Source: Prostheceraeus crozeri
Lineage: Eukaryota > Platyhelminthes > Polycladida > Euryleptidae
Length of the DNA: 64,000 bases
Direction of reading: 5' to 3'
Assembly: GCA_907163375.1 (NCBI GenBank)
Contig: CAJQUW010007428.1
Location: 1 to 64,000, forward strand
Made by a program: the position numbers and the translations under genes. Numbering within the stretch: position 1 is the first letter of the stretch; every line of letters starts with the position of its first letter. Below, piece by piece: positions 56,045-64,000 of the stretch. Under the pieces are notes generated by a model that saw only the letters and a program-made list of their open reading frames with translations, was not told the origin of the DNA and did not search any database.

Positions 56045-56791
56045 TTAAAATAAACGTTGTCCTCCTCCGGTGAGTCTACGATAATAGGGTAGGAAATGTG
56101 TGGCACTATAACGGGTGCTGGATGCGGCGCTTAAGGGGGCGGTGGAATGGACACGACGCCGTTTGGTGCTGGGGGTAGCTTCATCCTCTTCCAAAGGTCG
56201 TTTCCGTGTGGTGCGAGAGAGGAGAGCTGCAGGTGCTTTACGAATGGCTTCCCCCACCTCCTTCTGTCCTTTACGAAGGGCTTGTGCCACACCTTTCTGT
56301 CCAGTACGAACCAATTGGCGACCAGAGGCTGCAGCAGCCTGTTTGAGCGTCTTCACACCTTTCTTCACCCCACGCCGCACCCCTCGCTTCAATTGAGTCT
56401 TCAACCCACTCAAAGCACGACTGAGAAGGCCTGGACGCCCTTTAGGGGTACGCTTCACAGGGGCACTCCCTGTAGGGGCACGCCTTGGAGGGGTACGCTT
56501 CACGGGGGCACGCCTTGGAGGGGCACGCTTCGCAGAGGTATGTCTTTTCGGGGTATGCTTCATACGGGTATGGCCCCGGGTTCGAATCCGTGGGATCCGC
56601 GGCATTCGAATCCTAGGCATTCGAAACCCTCCCGTCTGCCCCCCTCCCGTCTGCTCCCCTCCCCCTGATCCAAGGATATTGGCACTCGGGACGATGGAGG
56701 GGCCACCACCAATCAATTGGACACCTCCAGGGCGAGTACGGTCAAAGATATAGGTGGATGAACCCACCTGACGGTTAAAAAGATGTGCCAT
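56045..56791 (-). CDS. Basic, core-like virion protein of the Polinton
   Basis: 248 codons, strongly Arg/Lys-rich. A Gly-rich stretch (about 29-55) leads into RMPRIRMPRIPRIRTRGHTR and then short tandem units of the PxRRAP / VKRTPPRRAP kind (about 75-120). The next part, LSRALSGLKTQLKRGVRRGV and KKGVKTLKQAAAA, looks like an amphipathic helix. TTRKRPLEEDE and STKRRRVHS resemble nuclear-localisation signals. The C-terminus ends RRLTGGGQRLF. Composition and position beside the capsid gene suggest a DNA-condensing or membrane-active minor virion protein, like adenovirus core proteins or pVI. I recognise no direct homology. Confidence 0.6.
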   Translation of the reverse strand: MAHLFNRQVGSSTYIFDRTRPGGVQLIGGGPSIVPSANILGSGGGEQTGGGQTGGFRMPRIRMPRIPRIRTRGHTRMKHTPKRHTSAKRAPPRRAPVKRTPPRRAPTGSAPVKRTPKGRPGLLSRALSGLKTQLKRGVRRGVKKGVKTLKQAAAASGRQLVRTGQKGVAQALRKGQKEVGEAIRKAPAALLSRTTRKRPLEEDEATPSTKRRRVHSTAPLSAASSTRYSATHFLPYYRRLTGGGQRLF

Positions 56792-56825
56792 GAATGAGAG
56801 TGTGAGTTCGTGAATGAGTTACTTA

Positions 56826-59800
56826 AACACGTCGACGACGTAACTGAAGTTTCACATAGGTCCGTCCTCCTTGAAGGGGGATAGGGCGTCCATCATCAGA
56901 GCAGAGTTGAAAATGAAGACGGTTCATGTTATGTAAAGCAACAGGGAGATAGTCTATATGATTGAATTCATGATGAATGGGTGCTCCAAATGGGAGATTG
57001 CGATAGGGAATGACTCGCATTAAATTGGTTTTTGATCCCCCTACATAAATGGGGTTGGTTATGTTAGAGTAGAGGAGTAGATTGTAAATGTAGGCGTGCA
57101 TGTTGACAGGGACGGGAGCATGTAAGCTCCGATCTACACGAGGTTGATGAAGACCGAGAATATCCATGAGTAAGGGGTCCAGTTCCAGGGAATAGCCTTG
57201 AGCCACATGAATGGTGACAAAGGTAGAATCTCCTATTTTTTGAGTCATGAATTTGATATGAGGGGAGGTGGTAGAATTGAGGGTATAGAAGAGGGAGGGG
57301 ATATCATAAATACCCTGCTGTAATTTAAAATGACGTACATTCCCACCTGTCCGAACGTCAATGAGGGCTTGAGGTTCCTCGATAGGGTCCTCTATAGGTT
57401 CCTCTATAGGTTCCTCTTGTGATCCCACTTCCTCTTCCTGGTAAGCATTAACAATGTCATGGAGGAGAGAGGGATCTACATCCGATCGAAGAGTAATTGG
57501 GGGTGGATAGCTCAGATCCACATCTTTACGGGTATGACATTGGTTGAGGAGGACATAACAATCAAAGGTTTTATTCTTCCATTTACCACGATTGATTTCC
57601 ACTTTAGCATCTGAATTATTTCGCGCTGTAGCGGTGGCGGGGCTGAGAGCTAATGTTCCTTTATCTTCTTTGGAAGAGTAGGTGACTCCTGAATAACCAA
57701 ACAAATCTACACTGGTGGAGGTATCAGGTGCAAGCATAAGATCGGTATGAATATCTGTATTGACGAGAAGAGAGTGGGGGTTAGTATCATATTTTTGGAA
57801 GCGATTGAGTAAATATGTCCCTGCTTTGGTAGCACGTTGTTCCACTTCAAAATTGTTAATGTCGAAGGCGTCTGATAATTTGGGTAAATAAATGCCCAGG
57901 ATTTGTGAACTAGCGGTTAGGGAACGCATGGTAATCTTTCCTTGACGTTTCATAAATTTATTATAGGTTTCAAACATCCCCTGCTTTACACGCAAATCTA
58001 CATACCGTGGATGAACATTAGCGGTGGGGATGTGAAAATAATAATCTGTGTGTACACCACTTCCATCATGATAATAATCCTCATTGAAATAAAGTTCCCC
58101 ATTGTTCAAATCTCCACCATTAGTGATCATTTGAGGGAGACCGTATGTGGTTAATTGGGTACACAGTTGAATAAATTGTTCACGGAGTGTTCCAGCCGTG
58201 AGACGGATCTTGACAATGCGTGTACGATACAGGGGAATTGGGGTGATATTGTACTCATGTGCTTGAAAAGTGTTTTTCACACAGGGATGGTAAAAGGCGC
58301 GATGACGACGTAGAGGGAAAGGTGGAGGGGTGGGTACTGACTTTTTATCAAAGGCTTGGGCAAGTGTGCGTTGCTCATTCAACTCTGGCCAATTGTTTTT
58401 AGAATTGTAACGGTTGGGATATTCAAAATTCATTCCAACTATAGTAAGGGTTTTAAACTCCTTATCCTTCAGACTTGACATACTATAATTGATGATGGTG
58501 GTATCAGGGGTAGGAGCCCCCTTAGGATTTTGGGGGAGTGTGCTGGGGTAGTAATCATTTTTATGGTCTCCCCCAAGTTCTATATCAATGGGGGTAGCTT
58601 GAACAATCAAACTACAGGGTGCTCCTAATAAGGCTTGCATGGGTCCATTGAGAATGAGGGCATGAGTGAGGTAAGGATGATCCTTCGTCAAAGTGTGCCA
58701 AGGTCTAGGATTTGCACAAATGGCATTTACCATGTCCATGAAACCACGAGCAGTGGTTGGGGGGTGGAAACGATGTTGCATTATATGTTTGAGGATGATG
58801 GGATGTTTTAAGACCCATTTATCAAACGTATTGGGTTTGAAGATTTCTTCCGTTCCTACCGCCATTTCATAATTATGAAGAAGGGGGGAAATATAAGTGA
58901 AGGGGGCTTTAAACACATCACGCCATGCATTGGGTAGAGTTGAGAGATTGGGATGGAATTGACCACTGACACGATGCAAGTTGTAAAAACATAAGGCATG
59001 ATCATGGGTATGAATTCGTTGGGCCAAATGTTCAAGGAAAAGTGGAATGACATTGATATATGTTCCTTGTGTGGTCCAGTTTTTAATGCGTACATCCCCC
59101 GCGGCTGGGGGTGTTTTCACAGTGATGGGGGTACTCGTACGATTACTGTAGTTTTTAAATGTTTTCATGAGATATTGTTGATTCTGCTGTTTCAAATGAT
59201 TAATCCATACGCTGGGGGGTGTATCCAATTGCACACGTGCCCGTTCCCCGGTAAAATCCACGTAAGTAGGACTCATCTTGTCAGAGGCATGTGTATTAAA
59301 AAGAAGTGAGATATTATTCAAATAAAGAAGATAACTAGCAGGTTCCAACACTAAACGGGAGAGGTGAGGGAGAACACGTACCATAGGGGAATGTGGACCT
59401 CCACCGTTGGGTTTAAACGTTATATTATTGATTTGGCGGGATGGGAGAAGAGGGTATTCTCTATAAAACAAACGTTCTAACTTGTCCAATTTCTTTCCTT
59501 TGACAATAGGTTGGTCATACATACAATCCAAAATACCAATAGGACTATCAATTTGATCTAACGCCATTTGTCGAAATTGAGCAGGACCCCCTCCACGTCC
59601 AGAAGGGCCACGTTTTCCAACTGGACCCCGTTCCCCCGGCGGGCCAGGAGGTCCCCGTTCCCCCGGTGGGCCAGGAGGTCCTTGTTTTCCTGCAAATCCA
59701 GGGAGACCAGGTGGACCTTGAGACCCTTTCACACCTTGAGGTCCACGTACACCTTGAGGTCCACGTACACCATGAGGGCCACGTTCTCCTTGAGGGCCAC

Positions 59801-60593
59801 GTTCTCCTTGAGGGCCACGTTCTCCTTGAAGACCAGGTGTACCAGGAGCTCCTAACCCCCCTTGAGCACCTACTTCACCTTGTGGACCTCTTTCACCACG
59901 AGGACCTCTTTCACCACGAGGACCTCTTTCACCTTTATCACCTTTATCACCTTTATCACCATCTTTTCCATCTTTTCCATCTTTTCCATTTTGACCTGAA
60001 CGATTTGTAGTCGTATCACGTTTTTCTATACCCCCTCTTTCTCCTTGAGGGCCCTGTGGTCCTCTTTCACCTTTATCACCTTTATCACCTTTCTCCCCCT
60101 TATCACCTTTATCACCTTTCTCCCCCTTATCACCTTTCTCCCCCTTATCACCTTTATCCCCCTTATCTCCTTTATCTCCTTTATCTCCTTTATCTCCTTT
60201 ATCTCCTTTGGGACCTTGTACACCATCTTTCCCATCCTTCCCATCAGCTCCATCCACCCCAGGGGGTCCTGGTGGACCGGTACGGAGTTCAATAGAAGAG
60301 CCTTGAGTAGGAAGTTTCGCTTGGATTTTACGCTTCACCAGAATGGGAGGGGTGGTGGAAGATCCATGAGAAGATACACCTTTCCCAACTGAAAATGGGA
60401 GATCGGTAGGGATTGTCTTCAATGTATTTTGAATACTGATTTCTTTCACACCTACTTCCCATTTATCACCATGAGAGATAATTAGTCCAGGGGTTAATTC
60501 ATTGGTGAAATTCGCTGCTGTATTGTTAGGGAAAAGTGTGGGTTGAGCATTACTAAATACATGGATGATGTACTGATCCTGATTCGTGTACAT
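56826..60593 (-). CDS. Collagen-shaft spike or fibre protein of the Polinton
   Basis: About 1256 codons from the first ATG (60,593); the in-frame GTG at 60,605 is less likely. The N-terminus (about 8-60) has [20 protein letters not shown], then [14 protein letters not shown], a motif I know from the minor virion proteins of Polintons and adintoviruses. Residues about 105-345 are Gly-X-Y collagen repeats, largely [10 protein letters not shown] and [12 protein letters not shown], with one break near [10 protein letters not shown]. The remaining 900 residues are globular. They end in a shared C-terminal domain: [16 protein letters not shown], then [20 protein letters not shown] and [12 protein letters not shown]. 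Collagen repeats form triple helices, so this is likely a trimeric spike on the virion. It is followed by the basic gene after 31 bp. Confidence 0.8.
59590..60285 (-). repeat. Collagen-coding minisatellite in the spike gene
   Basis: Nine-base units such as GGTGATAAA-type and GGACCTCAAGG-type words repeat through this stretch, encoding Gly-X-Y. Near-identical runs (for example five consecutive GATAAAGGA units at about 60,165-60,205) suggest slippage, so copy number probably varies between copies of the element. Mirror frames open on the plus strand here are by-products of the repeat. Confidence 0.8.
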
Positions 60594-60660
60594 TATTGTA
60601 TTCACAAACTCCTATATCCCATTACCTAAAGAGAAAGAACAAGAATTTATCAAAATGATG

Positions 60661-60666
60661 TTTATT
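60661..60666 (-). terminator. AATAAA overlapping the stop of the 1105-residue protein gene
   Basis: AATAAA (minus) overlaps the TAA stop codon itself. It could end a separate transcript for this gene, leaving the downstream virion block as its own unit. Confidence 0.45.
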
Positions 60667-63600
60667 GATCAGGTCGTGGGCGAAAATGAAGTTTTAAATA
60701 AGAACGTCCAAATTTCATGGGAATGTAATCCCCATCATCTCCACGAATTTGAACTTCAATTTGATCAATCACTTTACTACTGAGGGGGTAGTAATCCACC
60801 GATGGAATGTCAATGGCAATCATTTCACCAAAATGGGATTTGCGTTCAATTGGAACCATTTTTAATACACGTGCTTCCGTATCTCCAATGGAGGTTGCTG
60901 CCACAATATTACAGTAGATGATGATATTGTAGGTATTGGGGACAATGTCTATGGGGTAAGTGGTTTGATAATGGGAATGTGGACCGAAATAAGTACGTGA
61001 TAAATTCAATTTGTACCCTAAACATTGTCCAAAATCAATATAGGTGTTTCGTCCTGTGTGAATGGAAAAGAAATGTTCATCTGTTAAACGTAATGTAATG
61101 TCAGTCCATTCCGTTAAGAATAATTGGATGTGATTAATTAATCCCGTAATGCTATATGCACCTTTAGGAATGGTTATGGTTTGAAATGGGGTGTAAAAGT
61201 TCATTCCTTCTGCACGCACAATACTATCATCCAAGGGTTTCATATCTGCACGATACATATGTAACAGAGGGCGGGTATTAAAATCCATTTGTAGACGCAC
61301 CTTTTTCAACGTTTTCTTATCACGCGGACGAATGCGTAAAATGCTACCCTCTGTCAAATAGTACATGTTCCGCTGATAGGAATGTAGACCATGGGTAAGA
61401 CACCCTTTGATACCCAAAGCGTTCACTCCATCTTGAGAATACCACCCTATTGCTTCCAAAGGGGGTTTTTGTTCCTCTATATAATCATGCATCCAGAATT
61501 CTCCAGGCTTAGTTGTGTATTTGGAGATGAATTTACTGATGAGATAATCAGACTGACGATATGCTTCCATCCCAAATAAATATTGTTGTAGATACTGATT
61601 CCCACTGGATCCTTCACTCCAATCCTTTGTATGAACTTTTTTAAAATAACGTTGCCCCTCTTCTTTCTGCCATGGATACTGGGTCTGTGGAATGGTGGTA
61701 TAATCTGTATATGTGTCTGGTAAGGTATAATCCCACAAGGCATTGATATGAAGGACCATTCCATGTGTAAAAGATGATGGGTAGTTTGTCACATTCGCAT
61801 ATTCCATACTGTACTTGAATAGAGGGTCTGTTAATACACCCATGGTTAAAGTGGAGGTGGGTGGCATTTGAAATTCCAAACGATAGAAGATGGTGCTGGC
61901 ACTGTATCGAATCCAAAACATGCGACTGTTGGGATTCCCTTTATTAATAGCATACACAAGAGATTGGAGTGTATAAATTCCTTTGGGAATGGTATAGATG
62001 ATGGGGGATACTACATTGGGGTCTGTATGATAATAGGTGATGGAGAGAGGTTCTGAGAGATGGAATACATTCAAGGTTTCATACGGGTTATCCTCTTCAT
62101 CCACCCATCCTTTCATCCGTTCCAATTGAGCCTTCATGTCTGATGGTGGACGTTGGAGAATATCTTTCACCAAATATAAGGGGGTGATGGGGATGGGTAG
62201 TGTAAAGTGGAACTCCTTATATTGAAGAATAGGGGCCGTTATTTCAATGTCTGGTAATGTTTTCCATACACGTTCCTTTGTCACCAATTGTTGACCTATA
62301 TGTTTTTGCACTGTGGTCACTGTGTAGGTGCTACACGTGATTGGACGCATAGGTTGAAAACCATCCCGCTTCCAATACACAGACTGAGTTGATGTGAGAG
62401 GGGTATGGTACTGTCCTTTATCCAATATCTGTTCTTGTACACGACCTACCCCCAACCAACGAATCTTCCGGTAGGTTTGAATCGTTGCAGTCTCATCAAT
62501 ATAACTCGTATATAAACCTTCATTATAAGATTTGATGGATGGGGGTGGTGGAAACGTACCCTGCCACAATCCAGACAGTTCATTGATATTCAATCGTTTG
62601 GCAATTTGTGATGTATTTTCAAATTGAATGAAGATGGGGTAATAGTCATGGAGTGTATCATCGTCATCACTCCCCCAATTAACATGAATGGAAAGGGAGA
62701 GCCCTCCTTTACACACCAGTAAGGTGGCAATGTAAGGGTACGCCTTCATGATAGAAGTGGTATGGCGTGACCGGTAGGATACATTCTTCACAACAATGTG
62801 GAAACATTGATCTTTATAAAAGACACGGTCTATATATTGGGGTAGGGTGTAGAAACCACTAGGGATAGTAATTTCCTTTGTTACATAGAACCCCAGGATG
62901 GCGTAAAAACCCATCACAACACGTTCTTCTTTTTTAACATGAATGAGAAGGGAATCCCGTTCTACCAAGGTTTCAAGATCTTTTCTCCATTGACTCTTTA
63001 ATTCTTCATCCTTCAATGCATTATACTGTGTGATAATTGAGGTAAGGTGGGTAATGTAGTCGGGAAGGGGGCGAATACGACGGAAATCAAAATGGGTAAA
63101 CAACCGATACTTGTATTGGATAGATGTTGGGATGGTGATGGAACCGCGTTCGTACACAATATCCTGGTTTGATGCAAGTGTATTAGAGGATGAGGTTTTG
63201 GGGGTAAATAACGTGCGTGTCATTTCCACCAAGGCTGCACGATCTTTACTCGCTTGGACTGTACTGGTATTGTAGGTGTGTACTGCATCATTACGCAGGA
63301 TAGGTGGAAGTTTTGTTTTTAAGGTATCAGAATATAGTTTGTTGTGTAATCTATTCGTCGGCTGATTTGAAGGTTGTTTGTCTTTAGGGAAATAATGGAG
63401 GATGGTTTTATAACGGGTAGCTACCATTTCACCATCTTTTGGAGTGAATTGAGTATCACGTCGTAAATTGAACCATGTAGTAAATGGGAGCTTATTCCCC
63501 AACACTTTTTGAAGATGTTGTAGAGTGGTGATGAGGTGTCGCAAGTAGGCCAGTTTGATATTATAAGTATACTGCACCTGTTGGGCTTTGTCTGTAATGA

Positions 63601-63979
63601 TGGTACCTACCACCATACCTGTGATTATATGACCACCACTTATTCCTTTCTTCACTGGACGTGTGATCAAATCAGATGGGAGGGAAATATCCAATGTCTT
63701 GGCCAAATCCACCACGATATTATACTCCTTGTCATAAAGCTTGATCAATTTATTGATATCATCATAAATAGGAGATTTTCCATATTGTGCACCAGGCATT
63801 CGTAAATAGATTGGGAGGAATGGTGTTTCCAGAGGGTGGCATCCATATAGATTGATGGGGGTGGTGACTTCCACATGGGTCTGATGACACATACTGGTGA
63901 GGAGTTGATAATCTATCGCCACGAGGGCTGTATTCTGTATAGGTTGTATTTGAAATTGGATTTCATCCTCTGTATGCAT
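60662..63979 (-). CDS. Giant structural protein of the Polinton with spike-like C-terminus
   Basis: About 1105 codons from the ATG at 63,979; the frame is open to the window's right region, so a start further out cannot be excluded. Three spaced modules read TIPSGFYTLPQYIDRVF (about 366), TIPKGIYTLQSLVYAINKG (about 660) and TIPKGAYSITGLINHIQ (about 930), each followed by strand-rich sequence. The C-terminal 130 residues, with YNIIIYCNIVAATSIGDTEA, VLKMVPIERK and GRSYLKLHFRPR, match the end of the spike protein in pattern. This domain recurs in Polinton and adintovirus minor virion proteins. A Gly-rich hydrophobic stretch near residues 110-130 (SGGHIITGMVVGTIIT) could touch membranes. The precise function is unknown; vertex or tail-like assembly is a guess. 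Confidence 0.65.
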   Translation of the reverse strand: MHTEDEIQFQIQPIQNTALVAIDYQLLTSMCHQTHVEVTTPINLYGCHPLETPFLPIYLRMPGAQYGKSPIYDDINKLIKLYDKEYNIVVDLAKTLDISLPSDLITRPVKKGISGGHIITGMVVGTIITDKAQQVQYTYNIKLAYLRHLITTLQHLQKVLGNKLPFTTWFNLRRDTQFTPKDGEMVATRYKTILHYFPKDKQPSNQPTNRLHNKLYSDTLKTKLPPILRNDAVHTYNTSTVQASKDRAALVEMTRTLFTPKTSSSNTLASNQDIVYERGSITIPTSIQYKYRLFTHFDFRRIRPLPDYITHLTSIITQYNALKDEELKSQWRKDLETLVERDSLLIHVKKEERVVMGFYAILGFYVTKEITIPSGFYTLPQYIDRVFYKDQCFHIVVKNVSYRSRHTTSIMKAYPYIATLLVCKGGLSLSIHVNWGSDDDDTLHDYYPIFIQFENTSQIAKRLNINELSGLWQGTFPPPPSIKSYNEGLYTSYIDETATIQTYRKIRWLGVGRVQEQILDKGQYHTPLTSTQSVYWKRDGFQPMRPITCSTYTVTTVQKHIGQQLVTKERVWKTLPDIEITAPILQYKEFHFTLPIPITPLYLVKDILQRPPSDMKAQLERMKGWVDEEDNPYETLNVFHLSEPLSITYYHTDPNVVSPIIYTIPKGIYTLQSLVYAINKGNPNSRMFWIRYSASTIFYRLEFQMPPTSTLTMGVLTDPLFKYSMEYANVTNYPSSFTHGMVLHINALWDYTLPDTYTDYTTIPQTQYPWQKEEGQRYFKKVHTKDWSEGSSGNQYLQQYLFGMEAYRQSDYLISKFISKYTTKPGEFWMHDYIEEQKPPLEAIGWYSQDGVNALGIKGCLTHGLHSYQRNMYYLTEGSILRIRPRDKKTLKKVRLQMDFNTRPLLHMYRADMKPLDDSIVRAEGMNFYTPFQTITIPKGAYSITGLINHIQLFLTEWTDITLRLTDEHFFSIHTGRNTYIDFGQCLGYKLNLSRTYFGPHSHYQTTYPIDIVPNTYNIIIYCNIVAATSIGDTEARVLKMVPIERKSHFGEMIAIDIPSVDYYPLSSKVIDQIEVQIRGDDGDYIPMKFGRSYLKLHFRPRPDQ

Positions 63980-64000
63980 TATAAGTTTACCCACCCCCGA

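Larger units (their letters stand above)
49030..64000. mobile_element. Polinton/Maverick (adintovirus-like) element, left part
   Basis: Eight densely packed genes include the family's hallmark protein-primed DNA polymerase B, adenain-like protease and capsid protein. The left boundary is set near 49,030, where a long palindrome begins and host-like DNA ends. I could not verify a 6-bp target duplication because the right end is outside the window. The polymerase-side genes run rightward and the virion genes leftward, meeting at about 53,990. No breaks are visible in the part seen, so it looks whole so far and probably inserted recently. Integrase, packaging ATPase and penton-type genes are not in the window and would be expected beyond 64,000. 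Confidence 0.9.

Noticed and set aside
54792-56668. Plus-strand frames over the capsid and basic-protein genes
   Set aside because: They are shadows of the minus-strand genes, with composition typical of antisense reading.
59568-60392. Plus-strand frames over the collagen region (rich in [11 protein letters not shown] or LYHLSPPYH repeats)
   Set aside because: They mirror the Gly-X-Y repeat read on the wrong strand and have no independent support.
49030-64000. Contaminating free virus or bacterial operon rather than an integrated element
   Set aside because: The gene set is typical of Polintons and the left side runs continuously into transposon-rich animal DNA. The junction itself was not verified by a target duplication.

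Overview
The window looks like animal genomic DNA. It is AT-rich and intron-bearing, is packed with decayed transposons of many classes, and carries spliced exons of a sushi (CCP) domain gene. The frequent TAGGCCTA-type motifs and the mix of L2-like, RTE-like and Penelope-like retroelements with hAT, mariner and Harbinger-like DNA elements suggest a marine invertebrate. An echinoderm is plausible, but nothing here proves it.

Layout, left to right. 1-600: a GC-richer open frame entering from the window edge, unrecognised. 546-5624: a family of DNA elements with CACTGTAA / CACCTCCTAAAGCG ends, including a 4 kb copy that carries a 51-bp perfect hairpin. 6355-7930: a Penelope-like retroelement (minus). 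7950-11845: a nearly full-length but broken L2/CR1-type LINE (plus). 13440-16820: diverged tandem and direct repeats around a mariner element whose two ends and TA duplications are readable. 17759-18240: a second Penelope-like fragment. 22610-26700: a transposase scrap and a minus-strand LINE split by a hAT element with a perfect 8-bp target duplication.

27630-42214: the 3' part of a host gene on the minus strand. Four phase-compatible exons encode sushi domains, and the gene ends with a stop and an AATAAA. Its introns hold a LINE tail, a tRNA-derived SINE head, small inverted-repeat elements, and a hAT with a Tc1-like element nested inside. 44329-46862: a Harbinger-like MITE and a 5'-truncated RTE-type LINE.

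49030-64000: the left part of a Polinton/Maverick (adintovirus-like) element, running off the right edge. Rightward genes are a zinc-finger-like protein, a protein-primed family B DNA polymerase and a two-repeat TBP-like protein. Leftward genes are an adenain-like protease, a major capsid protein, a basic core-like protein, a collagen-shaft spike protein and a giant protein sharing the spike's C-terminal domain. Genes are densely packed, with gaps of about 13-72 bp and one overlap, and no breaks are visible in the part seen, so the insertion looks young. Replication genes face right and virion genes face left, converging at about 53,990. The integrase and packaging ATPase expected of this family must lie beyond the window if present. 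The TBP-like gene is the most unusual item: it suggests the element may bring its own promoter-recognition factor.
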